Below are positions 1-9,020 of a stretch of 64,000 bases of DNA, piece after piece. The notes beneath the pieces were generated by a model that saw nothing but the letters and a program-made list of their open reading frames with translations, was not told the DNA's origin and did no database searches. The stretch comes from Ahaetulla prasina. Taxonomy: Eukaryota; Chordata; Lepidosauria; Squamata; Colubridae. The stretch is from the NCBI RefSeq assembly GCF_028640845.1, contig NC_080546.1, positions 69,469,205 through 69,533,204 of the forward strand. The letters run 5' to 3'. Every line of letters begins with the position of its first letter. The stretch's first letter is position 1. The translations under genes were made by a program, and so were the position numbers.

Positions 1-532
1 GGTGCAATTTCTGCCCTGACTTAATGTAGAATCAACTTTCAAGTTTTTAAACGCCATAAAAATAGGCAAGATGGTGAGCCATATTGTGAGAAATCTGTCT
101 GCTACTTTTTGACTTACTAATTCCTTGTTGCTATATAGATATAGCATATAACTGCAGTATGTCACAGAAGTGAGTACACCCCCTCACATTTTGTAAATAT
201 TTAAGTATATCTTTTCATGTTACAACACTGAAGAAATGACACTTGACTATAATGTAAAGTAGTGAGTATACAGCTTGTATAACGGTGTAAATGTGCTGTC
301 CCCTCAAAATAACGCAACACACAGCCATTAATGTATAAATTGCTGGCAACAAAAGTGAGTACACCCCTAAGTGATAATGTCCAAATCGGGCACAAGTAGC
401 TGTTTTTCCTCCCTGGTGTCATGTGATGTGTTAGTGTTAGAAGGTTTCAGGTGTGAAGGGGCAGCAAGTGTGTTAAATTTGGTGTTATCGCTCTCACTCT
501 CTCATACTGGTCACTGGAAGTTCAATATGGCA

Positions 533-1768
533 CCTCATGGCAATGAACTCTGAGGATCAGAAACAATAAATTGTTGCTCTACATCAGAGGTTCCCAATCT
601 TTTTTGCCCGCGGCTCCCCCGGAAATCCGACCTGCAACTGCGCATGCGCACCAGACGTGCCCGCGGCTCCCCGGAAATCCGACCTGCAACTGCGCATGCG
701 CACCAGACGCCCCAGAAATGGCGCATCAGCGCCGGACCCAGCGGGCGCAGATATTCCGCGGCGCCCCCATGACGATATCGCGGCTCCCTGGGGAGCCGCG
801 GCTCACAGTTTGGGAATCACTGCTCTACATAATGATAGCCTAGGCTATAAGATTGCCAAGACCCGGAAACTGAGCTGCAGCACGGTGGCCAAGACATGGT
901 TTAACAGGACAGGTTCCACTTAGAACAGGCCTCGTCATGGTCAACCAAAGAAGTTGAGTGCCCGTGCTCAGCGTCTTATCCAGAAGTTGGCTTTGGGAAA
1001 TAGACGTATGAATGCTACCAGCATTGCTGCAGAGGTTGAAGGGGTGGGGGGTTAGCCTATCAGTGCTTAGACCATACACCGCACACTGCATCAAATTCAT
1101 CTGCAGGGCTGTCGTCCCAGAAGGAAGCCTCTTCTAAAGATAATGCACAAGAAATCCCACAAACGGTTTGCTGCAGACAAGCAGACTTAGGGCATGGATT
1201 CCTGGAACCATGTCCTGTGGTCCAATGAGTCCAAGAGAAACTTATCTGGTTCAGATGGAATCAAGCGTGTGTGGTGGCAATCAGGTGAGGAGTACAAAGA
1301 CAAGTGTGTCTTGCCTACAGTCAGGCATGGTGGGAATGTCATGGTCTGGGGCTGCATGAGTTCTGCCGGCACTGGGGAGCTACATTTCATTGAGGGAACC
1401 ATGAATGCCAACATGTACTGTGACATACTGAAGCAGACCAAACCCTTCGGAGACTGGGCTGCAGGGCAGTATTCCAACCACTGCCTTACTAAAGTTGAGG
1501 GTAAAGCTGATGGATTGGCTAAGCATGCCTCCAGATCTAAACCCTATTGAGCATCTGTGGGGCATCCTGAAATGGAAGTTGGAGTTGTGCAAGATCTCTA
1601 ACATCCACCAGCTCTGTGACGTTGTCATGGAGGAATGGAAGAGGACTCCAGTGGCAACCTATGAAACTCTGGTGAACTCTGTGCCCAAGAGGGTTAAGGC
1701 AGTGCTGGAAAAGAATGGTGGCCACACAAAATATTGTCACTTTGGGCCCCATTTGGACATTATCACTT
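533..1768 (+). pseudogene. Tc1 transposase pseudogene
   Basis: The likely original start is the ATG at 529-533, but the frame stops after eight codons and is then split by the 585-822 insertion. The best preserved block is 1194-1430, which reads like the Tc1 DDE catalytic domain (WNHVLWSNES, then VMVWGCMSSAGTGELHFIEG). The first catalytic aspartate in the usual WSDE motif is Asn here. The region that normally holds the second aspartate (DNDPKHTS-like) is deleted after about 1435. The C-terminal block with MPPDLNPIEHLW, including the third acidic residue, is present in another frame at about 1525-1560. The gene cannot make an active transposase. Confidence 0.88.
585..822. mobile_element. hAT-type MITE inside the Tc1 element
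   Basis: The element starts CAGAGGTTCCCAA and ends with the inverted form TTGGGAATCACTG, which are hAT-type terminal repeats. It is flanked by a perfect 8-bp target duplication CTCTACAT at 577-584 and 823-830. The interior is GC-rich and contains two tandem copies of a unit of about 50 bp (near 608-658 and 659-710). It has no coding capacity. It disrupts the N-terminal part of the Tc1 transposase, so it is younger than the Tc1 copy. Confidence 0.9.
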
Positions 1769-2407
1769 AGGGATGTACTCACTTTTGTTGCCAGCAGTTT
1801 AGACATGAATGGCTGTGTGTTGCGTTATTTTGAGGGGACAGCACATTTACACTGTTATACAAAATGTATACTCTCTACTTTACATTTACAAAATGTGAGG
1901 GGGTGTACTTGCTTCTGTGACATAATGTATATAGCTATAAATAAAAGTGTTCTTAAAACTGAGGATTCATTAGAATAAAATTATGGACAAGGAGAAGAAA
2001 TCCTATGTATTTAACATGCCTCTATAATATATTATATTCTAATTTATCTGGAAAAAGATGGACCAATAGATATTTCTTTGCAATTCTTTACCAGGCAATT
2101 AGTTACATTTATAAATACATAATTTTATTTTGCCATTCTTAGAGAAACTGTAGATGTTTTCAGAATTACATTGAATGGTTTTGTAGTTCAGTTGTATAAG
2201 TGAAAACTTGAAATAGACTGACTATGCTATATTTGTTCTAGGTTTGTAATGTTGTGTTACATATTTTGGTATATAAATTCACTTAAAATTAAGCATAAAG
2301 TTAATATTTAATTTCATAGTATATTCCCATTATTGACTAACAATACTGTTGACTTAATATTAAATCAAATTGATAGCATTTTCTTTTCTATTAATCTTTT
2401 ACAATAG

Positions 2408-2562
2408 ATAACAATAGGCATTCACACTGGAGAAGTGGTTACAGGTGTCATTGGCCAAAGGATGCCACGTTATTGTCTTTTTGGAAACACTGTAAATCTC
2501 ACAAGCAGAACAGAAACGACAGGTGAAAAAGGAAAGATAAATGTCTCCGAATATACTTATAG
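2408..2562 (+). CDS. GUCY1B1: GUCY1B1 exon: catalytic core segment
   Basis: Opens after an AG acceptor at 2406-2407 in phase 0 ([11 protein letters not shown]) and ends two bases into an Arg codon before the donor GTGAGA at 2563. It encodes 51 full codons, including Cys541, Asn548 and Arg552 by rat numbering. Confidence 0.95.
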
Positions 2563-5500
2563 GTGAGAAATTTACTTGTATCATTGTATCTATTTCCAAA
2601 CCACACATTTTAAGCCACAAGATGCTTTTATGAAATTTACTTTAAGGATATTTTATTTCAATTTAACTAATTAAAGTTTCATTTTAAGTTGAGATAAATT
2701 CCTGGTAAAATATGGATACGCTCTTGTTATTTTTGTTATAACAAGTATGGAAGTAGTTTACCATTCAAATACTGCTCAACTTATGACCACAGTTGAGACC
2801 AGAATTTCTGTTACTTGGTTAGGCGGTTGTTAAGTGAATTGCACTCTATTTTACAAACTTTTTGGCCACAATTGTTAAGTGAATCACATAGTCATTAAGC
2901 GAATCAACCTTCCCATGTTAACTTTGCTTGTCAGAAGCCAGCTGTGAGGTTCACATGATCCTGGGACATGCAACAGTTACCATAAATATACTGGTTTTCA
3001 AGCATCTGAAATTTGATCACATAACTGTGGGGATGCTACAGTGATTGTAAGCGTAAGGACTGGTCATAAGTCACTTTTTTCAGTGCTGTTGTAACATTGG
3101 ACAGTCACTAAATGAATGGCTGTAAGTCAAGGATTACCTGTAGTCCCTTTGCTTCAAGTTATACATGTCATCTTAATAAACTATTTAGAGTAAAAAACTT
3201 AGCATTGCCCAGATAATAATGTAATCATTTTAAAACAGTCTGAGTGGTCTTTATAATGTAACTTTTGCCAAATATAATCTAATATTTAAATGAAAGCCAA
3301 GATACTAAATTTCAGTAGCTTAACTAGGAATGTGCATGGATGACTATGATATTTACTATTATTCAGATGATGGCTTTGGATGATCAGACATTCTGCATAA
3401 TGGAAGATGCTGGATTCTAGTGTTATCCATTTGCTTGTCACTACTTTAACATACCATCACAGGAAAGTGAGAGGTTGTCTCCCTGTTTTGTTTTTATTTT
3501 TTGACATTATGCATTGCATTTTCCTTGACCTATCTATTTTCTGAACCTACGGGACATTATGAGTGTGTGTAGTCTGTGTATAGTCTTGGTGATGTTGATT
3601 GTAAGGACCTGTCCCAACTGATTCCTCAAGAAAGTAAGACTCTTGAATCCATTAAGTTGAATCAAAAGAACTTTTACTGAGAGAAAGTGATTTCAGGAAA
3701 GCCAGGAGGAATCTGAAAAGTTTCATGCAAAGCACACAGCAATTCTTTTATTTCCCCAAACTCATCTCCCCCTGAACAGTCCACTGGCAGCCAATGTGAT
3801 TCTGCAAGGTTGTTATGGAAACACCGAGGTACTAGGCAGATAACAAACAGTTCACCCTCAGGGCATGACAGCCTTGAAACCAGGCTGGAACCAGCTGGAA
3901 AGGAGTCCGTTCCATCTCCGAAGACAATCCCCCTCCCTAATTCCCAAGCAGTACAGCAAAAGTATGTGAAAAATGCCAGCGAGCCCCCTCCCTTCTCACA
4001 GAATTGTAGGACACAATGGTGGACCTTAGATGCTGCCCCCCTGAACAGCAGCATTTGTCCTAAACATAAAACAAGAGAAATGTCATTTGGGCTTGTCAGG
4101 ATACTGATTATGGAAGTGTTTTACAAGTTTAGGGGCTCTAACCTGGCGATGGTCCATTCATTCTGAGCTGTTGAGAAATCTTTCCACGCCACCAGGTACT
4201 GAAGGATTCCCCTATGGTTACAGGAATCTAGAATTTCCCAGATTTTAAAGTGTTGTTCCCCTTCTATATCATGAAAGGTTCTGGGGTTGGTGAAAGCTTA
4301 GGTCTAATGGAAGAAGTGACCTTAGACTTCAATAGGGTGCAATGAAACATGGGGTGAACCTGACAAAGGGATTTGGGCAAATCTAATTCTACAGTTACTG
4401 GGTTAATGATGCGTTCGATTGGGAAGGGTCCTACAAACGTGGGTCCTAGCTTCTTTGATGGTTGTAGAGATTGCAAGAAATAGGTCGAAAGGTAAACTCG
4501 GTCTTAAACGGTTTGGGTTCTTCATGCTTCTTCTCAGCTTGCTTCTTATAAGCCTCATTAGAACCCTTCCTCATTACCTGCCTTCCTCACTACCTGCCAC
4601 ATATTTCTCAGTTGGGAGACCCACTCTTTCAGTGATGAGACTCTGGTGGGTCACTGAGGGGCAATTCAGGCATAGGGTTGAAGTCCTGTCTTTCTTTTCG
4701 TGGAACAGAACCAGGGCTGTTACCCGAGATCAGGCCAGTTGAATAAAACCACAGGCAAGATTTTTGTCAATAAACAGTTGCAGTTCATCTAACTCCATCA
4801 AGGTCATTAAATTTAGCTTCAGCTTAAGTAGTTCAGTCCTGGGAAGGATTTCTATAGCACAGTTCATCACCTAGTGAAGGGGAAGTTTGTCCAAACCCTT
4901 TTCGCTGAACACCTCTCTTAGGTCCCGGTATTCTTTGAGGATAGCAGAGTGATCCTTCTATCATCCCTGTGTTACTTTCTTGATTTCCCACCATGGAGAA
5001 GCTGCCTTCTGGACTCCAACTTGCTCCCAGGTAAGGCGACTCGTCCAGAGTTTTAGCAGTCCCCTTCTCCAGTTTATGTATGGATTTCACTTCTTTAACT
5101 AAGTCAAACTAGAGGACATTCCATCTCTGGGGCCACTATGAAGCTTAAAGTTTCTATGTGGGCCCCATTCGCATTCGGTGACAAATGTTGCTAGGATGCC
5201 ACCTGCTATGGATCCCTCCAGTTGGCAAAATGCAGGGGTACTTTCAGCTGCCTCAAGCGAGTTCCTAATTTTTCAACCATAGCTGGGTTAACCAGGCACC
5301 TGGTGGAGCCTGAGTCTGGTAGGGTCCATAAGGTGGCCTTCAACCCTGAGGCTTGGAAACTTAGCTCTATGTGGAGTGTCACTGGTGTGACAAGACCACT
5401 TACCAGGGGATCATCGTTGGTGTCGGTGTCAGTTAGCCCTTGGATGTCGGCTGGTGGAGTTGGAGTTCCATCTTGCTTCAATGATGGGGTGAACAACCTC

Positions 5501-8500
5501 TACTCCCTTCAACCTCTACTCCCTTCATTTCCATTTTCCTCATCCGCTGTGAGGCATTGGTGGCTTTTCCAGGGAGTCTTGGGGGTTCTTGGCTTGGCAG
5601 CCAGTCTTGCACTCTGCTGCTCAGAGCCCCTGCTAGCCACATTTGAAGCAGGCAGTGAAGGGTGGCTGCAGGTTTTGTGGTTTCGCTGCCTCTCTTCTAT
5701 GGGGCCAGTTTCTTACACAGTTGGGTCAAGAAGTACCTGTTGGTACTTGGTTGATCTCCACCTCGTCAGCAGGGGCTCCCTTCAAGACTCAGGCATTGTA
5801 CCAGTTGTTGTTCAGCTGCTCTTTGAAGCAGCTGATGAGGATATCTTCCAGCCAGACACAGAATTCCTCTGTGCCCTTACCCTGTGACCTTGACTCATGG
5901 TCTTGATGTGGTCCCTTGCTTTGCGGTCAGCTAGGAGGTCTTTGAATCGCCGTTGAATTATCATCATAAAGTGATTGAAGTTTCTCAGCTCCAATGCATT
6001 TGCATTATGGAAGGTCACCATCCAGCAGGCTGTGGGCCCTTCCAATGCCAGGGTGATGCTTCTCATCTTGCCATCTTCGGTAGCAATCTCCTGCCCATAT
6101 TCTTGCATTTTTGCCAGAACGTGGGCCAGAAAGAATCCCAACTGCTGGGGGTCTCCATCAAACTTCACGTCAAGGGGTGGGTTTGGCTCTCACCTCGCCA
6201 CTTCCCACCAGGGCAGCAGCCCTGGCAGCTCTGCTAGGTGCCCTACCTATGACAATTAAGGCTGCGGCTGGAGCACTAAAACTCCCACTGTGGTATCTAT
6301 TTATTTTTATTTATTTATTTATTTATTTATTTTGTCACAACAATATATGTAGGAATTATACAAAAGATTATATAGTATATAAACATATATGGGTAAATAT
6401 AAGGAGGTATAAGCATATATATAGAAAGAAGAAAAGAAAAACAATAGGACAGGAACGGTAGGCACGTTTGTGCGCTTATGCACGCCCCTTATGGTCCTCT
6501 TAGGAATGGAGTGAGGTCAGATCTAGCGCTGACACTCACTCGTCCTCTAGAGTTTGCCAGGCCTCGTTTGTAGCAGCCTTGGCATCTGCTTCACGTGCCT
6601 TCAGGGTTTGGAAGGCATTCATCATTAACTGCATGGCTTGCCTCACAAACCCTGAAGGCACATGAGGCACATGCCAAGGCTGCTACCAGCGAGGCCCAGG
6701 AAACCGAAGAGGAGGTAGATGGGGGACAAGCGTCAGCCAAGAAGTTTTTTCCCCTGGGAGGTAGCACAACATGAAATTGAAGTGGCAGGTCCTTACGTTA
6801 GGCAGAATCTGAAAAATAGCAATTCTTTTATTTTGCCAAGCCCAACCCCCTCCTGACCAGTCCACTGGCAACCAATGCGATGCTACAAGGTTGTTATTGG
6901 GAATTCTGAGCAATGGCAGGTTTCAACCGGTGTTTTCACTGGTTCGCTTCACTCGCAGGCACGCCAAATATGCACTCGCGCAAGCGCATTGCGCTTCAGA
7001 GCAGCTGAGGGGCGGCAATGGGCTAAAAATGAACAAATATAGATAGGTATAGCGCAGGGGTGGGCAGGAGGGAGGGCCCAGCTGATGGTCAGAGTGAACC
7101 AGTTCACTCTCACCTCACAATTGCTGCTACCAGATCAGCCGAACTGGGGTGAACCGGTAGCAGCCCACCACTGACTCAGAGGTACTAGGCAGATAGTACC
7201 TAGTACCTAGCTGGTCCCAGGCTGGAACCAGCTGGGAGGGAGTCCGCTTCATTTCCGAAGACAATCCCTCTCCCTAATACCCAAGTAGCTATAGCAAAAG
7301 CATGCGAAAAATGCCAGCAAGCCTCCTCCCCTCCACCTTTCAACAGAATGGCAGGACACGATGGTGGAGCTGACATGGACATTCAGAATGTCTGCTGCAA
7401 TTTGTTTGTTATCTTTAAAGGGCCTTCAAATGGTCTGCAATCAACAAATGAAACAACAAAGTGCAAGTGCACACTTAAAATCTCAAGCCATCATCAATGT
7501 TATTGGTGGATTTTTTTTTTGAAAAGCTCTTTGCTGATAGCTTGTTTTGATTTCATTGATTTTTTTGGAAATTTTTGACTTGAATGTCATACATTCATCA
7601 TTGGACTCCAGACATTCTGTTGTGCCTTTTTGCTTGCAGAGTCTGCTAAAGATGCAAGAAGATGCTGTATTAATCAGCCTGCTCTGTTTAGGTGTATGTA
7701 TTCATTTTTATCACGCATTTATGTCCTGTTGATTCAGTCCATGGTATATTTTGCTGCAAAACTTGCTTATTTGAACTTGTTGATTTGATACATTTGATGC
7801 AGTTATTAAAAAAGCAGTTGAACTGCTGATCAAGGTTATGTGTGTGACTTTTAATTATGCTTTTGCTGTTTGCGCTTCTGAGATGTGAATGACATTTAAT
7901 ATTTTATAACAAGAGTGGTCATGCTCTGGAGGAAATGATTGACTGAAAGGCTGTGCCTTCAGAGATCAGAAACAGAGCCAAATCTATGTTCCCCCACGTT
8001 CTTTTCAGTTAGAAATCCTATAGCCAGACAAATGGTTGCTCCAAAGAAGGCTATGTCTGAGGATTCCAGATCCAAGCTGTACAAATCCAGATGACAGCCA
8101 ACAATAAAAGTTTTCTGTAACTCTCTGCTCCCTTCTGGTGGTCATCCAGCTTTTGGCAGCCCAAGAGACCTAATCACTGCTTCTCACGGATTGAAGCATC
8201 CAGCACTGTTCCAGATTTATTTATATTGAATCACAGCCAGCTTGAATGATGTCAACAAATCTTCCAAAATTCAATTTTCTACATTTTATATTTCATTCAT
8301 GCTTCTATTTAATTATAATGTTTAATTTCAGATGTCTGATGACTCCAGAAAACTCAGATCCACAGTTCCATCTAGAACACAGAGGTCCTGTTTCCATGAA
8401 GGGTAAAAAAGAACCAATGCAAGTTTGGTTTTTGTCCAGGAAGGGCACAGAGGTATGACTAACCAAAACATTTTATAAAAATAAAAACAAAACAAAAGTG

Positions 8501-8767
8501 ATGCAAGGACTAAATATGGTATGAGTAATCAAAACATGTTCATCAAAATAAAAACAAACCAAAAAATGATGCAAGGACTACATTAAGAAGTCTACATCAG
8601 GCTTTCTAGTTGCAAAACTGAATGTCCTTTTGAAGAAATGAGCCATTTAAAAATATTGCTGTGTTAATATATTTGCCACCTTGACAGCCAATTACTATCT
8701 ATTATATATTACCAGCATTTATGTGTTTGTATTTCAGGAAATCTTTGAGAAAATGCCAACTGATTAA
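2408..8767 (+). CDS. GUCY1B1: GUCY1B1, soluble guanylyl cyclase beta-1 subunit (last three coding exons)
   Basis: The partial gene encodes the C-terminal ~101 residues of the haem-containing beta-1 subunit of NO-sensitive guanylyl cyclase, which dimerises with alpha subunits in the cytosol and makes cGMP from GTP. Coding exons are 2408-2562, 8332-8452 and 8738-8767, joined by GT/AG sites in consistent phase. The first exon carries the cyclase catalytic block [14 protein letters not shown]. Aligned to rat numbering this gives Cys541 (guanine recognition), Asn548 and Arg552 (catalysis), all conserved. If the first residue is 519, as that alignment implies, the protein ends at 619, the human length. 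Upstream exons lie left of the window. The introns hold the Gypsy 1 complex and other repeats. Only the final nine residues diverge from the mammalian tail. Confidence 0.95.
2757..3143. mobile_element. Degenerate non-autonomous DNA transposon
   Basis: The ends are imperfect inverted repeats (left CTCAACTTATGACC, right GTAAGTCAAGGATTACCTG). The interior repeats phrases such as GTTAAGTGAATC and GTCATAAGTCAC. This is a familiar squamate repeat type in the Tc1/mariner-Tigger style. Similar ends occur at 53267-53505 and 55000-55040. It has no coding capacity. Confidence 0.6.
3600..4032 (-). repeat. Gypsy copy 1, 3' LTR
   Basis: On the minus strand it ends GGTCCTTACA at 3600. It carries an AATAAA hexamer in the stretch at about 3750. 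It is preceded by a purine-rich tract (CAGGGGGGCAGCA) that fits a polypurine tract. The LTR at 6803-7375 is homologous over 3705-4032, but lacks the outer ~105 bp. Confidence 0.75.
4264..4690 (-). pseudogene. Gypsy copy 1 integrase C-terminus remnant
   Basis: The minus strand encodes [20 protein letters not shown] and a following [11 protein letters not shown], the SH3-like/chromodomain-adjacent tail of Gypsy integrase. The same passage is present in copy 3 at 51503-52078. Upstream, in another frame, a DFNPMPELP motif belongs to the same integrase region. Several frameshifts are present. Confidence 0.8.
4691..5500 (-). pseudogene. Gypsy copy 1 protease and start of reverse transcriptase
   Basis: At 5206-5496 the minus strand encodes an aspartic-protease-like segment. 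The [11 protein letters not shown] motif holds the catalytic Asp-Ser-Gly. It continues through a [12 protein letters not shown] linker into the RT N-terminus ([16 protein letters not shown], then about [11 protein letters not shown]). There it jumps to integrase sequence. The frame is shifted more than once. Confidence 0.75.
5520..6250 (-). pseudogene. Gypsy copy 1 gag remnant
   Basis: The best block (5812-6168) starts [16 protein letters not shown] and continues to an [14 protein letters not shown] motif, matching the gag of copy 2 (GGDPRALGFFLSQV...FEDLLAERQAR). A nucleocapsid zinc-knuckle remnant (ACFKCG) near 5640 has lost its histidine and contains stops. Gag would coat the element's RNA; this copy cannot be translated in full. 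Confidence 0.78.
6294..6520 (-). mobile_element. CR1/Rex1-like LINE 3' tail inserted in Gypsy copy 1
   Basis: An (AAAT)n tail (TTTATTTATTT on plus) is followed by TTGTCACAACAATATATGT. It then runs through a 3' UTR nearly identical in wording to 62100-62300 (GGACAGGAACGGTAGGCAC...ATGCACGCCCCTTATGGTCC). It is strongly 5' truncated and has no coding part beyond the last few codons. Confidence 0.88.
6528..6735. repeat. Palindromic pair of Gypsy gag N-terminal fragments
   Basis: The minus strand at about 6530-6640 encodes a gag N-terminal coil with [16 protein letters not shown]. The plus strand at about 6636-6730 encodes [20 protein letters not shown]. The two arms (about 6562-6622 and 6636-6700) are inverted copies separated by some 13 bp. 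RNase H-like minus-strand sequence (LCYLPGEK) follows at 6740-6785. Two Gypsy copies, or one rearranged copy, meet head to head here. Confidence 0.75.
6803..7375 (-). repeat. Gypsy copy 1, 5' LTR (split by a MITE)
   Basis: It is homologous to 3705-4032: shared phrases include CAATTCTTTTATTT, CAGTCCACTGGCA, CAAGGTTGTTAT, GTACTAGGCAGATA and AATGCCAGC. On the minus strand it begins TGTCAGCTCC at 7375. The continuity with the other LTR is broken exactly at 6911-7173 by an hAT MITE. Confidence 0.78.
6911..7173. mobile_element. hAT-type MITE in the Gypsy 5' LTR
   Basis: The left end CAATGGCAGGTTTCAACCGGT and the inverted right end CAGTGGTGGGCTGCTACCGG match at about 15 of 21 positions. The flanks 6903-6910 (ATTCTGAG) and 7174-7181 (ACTCAGAG) look like a decayed 8-bp duplication. 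The sister LTR at 3815-3835 shows the uninterrupted sequence. There are no open frames. Confidence 0.85.
7376..8331. other. GUCY1B1 intron stretch without recognised gene
   Basis: AT-rich intron. At about 8100-8160 an AATAAAAG followed by a pyrimidine-rich CTCTGCTCCC phrase resembles the 3' end of an old LTR, but no partner, TG/CA ends or duplication could be defined. I see nothing else. Confidence 0.4.
8332..8452 (+). CDS. GUCY1B1: GUCY1B1 exon: end of cyclase domain
   Basis: Preceded by TTTAATTTCAG, it completes the split Arg codon and continues [20 protein letters not shown]. It then encodes the [16 protein letters not shown] segment. It closes in phase 0 at the donor GTATGA. Forty complete codons match the length of the vertebrate exon. 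Confidence 0.95.
8738..8767 (+). CDS. GUCY1B1: GUCY1B1 terminal coding exon (nine residues plus stop)
   Basis: After the acceptor TGTATTTCAG the frame reads EIFEKMPTD then TAA at 8765-8767. The junction Thr-Glu/Glu agrees with the mammalian ...GTEE... tail, but the later residues differ from the acidic human ending. The exon is short and was found by splice phase rather than homology, so it is less certain than the two before it. Confidence 0.75.
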   Translation, partial: EIFEKMPTD

Positions 8768-9014
8768 ACATTAATTTTAATCTTTTCCCCTCCTGCACTA
8801 GAATTTGTATTTATTTAATGTCTAGTCCTAGTGTTTATTGTTTTGCACATTTATAGTCAAAAGCTCTTTTTACACGGCATAAACTTTAGATTTGTTTTAA
8901 AAAAGGCTACATTTTATCGTACATCTGCGCATAGACTGAGGCCCAATATATGGCACAGCCACAGAGAAGAAAGCAGTTAACTGTACATTATTTCAAGGAG
9001 TAAAATGTGTGTGA

Positions 9015-9020
9015 AATAAA
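9015..9020 (+). promoter_or_regulatory. Candidate GUCY1B1 polyadenylation signal
   Basis: AATAAA lies about 250 nt after the GUCY1B1 stop codon, with GT-rich sequence nearby. It is the first canonical hexamer I see downstream of the stop; the 3' UTR could be longer. Confidence 0.5.

Larger units (their letters stand above)
158..1924 (+). mobile_element. Tc1-like DNA transposon, inactivated
   Basis: The left end (158-385) and right end (1750-1924) are imperfect inverted repeats bounded by TA. Each arm carries two direct repeats of the type AGTGAGTACACCCC (left outer copy at 169, left inner copy at 354), the IR/DR layout known from Tc1 elements such as Sleeping Beauty. The interior is a degraded transposase gene interrupted by a MITE at 585-822. 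The right arm is about 50 bp shorter than the left, so it has lost sequence. It lies in a GUCY1B1 intron. Family resemblance to the Tc1 elements of fish and lampreys is from memory of that family, not from a search. Confidence 0.9.
3600..7375 (-). mobile_element. Ty3/Gypsy LTR retrotransposon, copy 1, rearranged
   Basis: Read on the minus strand, the order is a 5' LTR (about 6803-7375), fragments of gag and RNase H, gag core (5812-6250), protease (5206-5496), the start of reverse transcriptase, the integrase C-terminus (4264-4690) and a 3' LTR (3600-4032). Most of RT, RNase H and integrase is missing through an internal deletion near 4690. A CR1/Rex1-like LINE tail (6294-6520) and a MITE (6911-7173) have inserted. 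All frames are broken, so the copy is dead. The gag type resembles sushi-like Gypsy elements. Confidence 0.85.
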
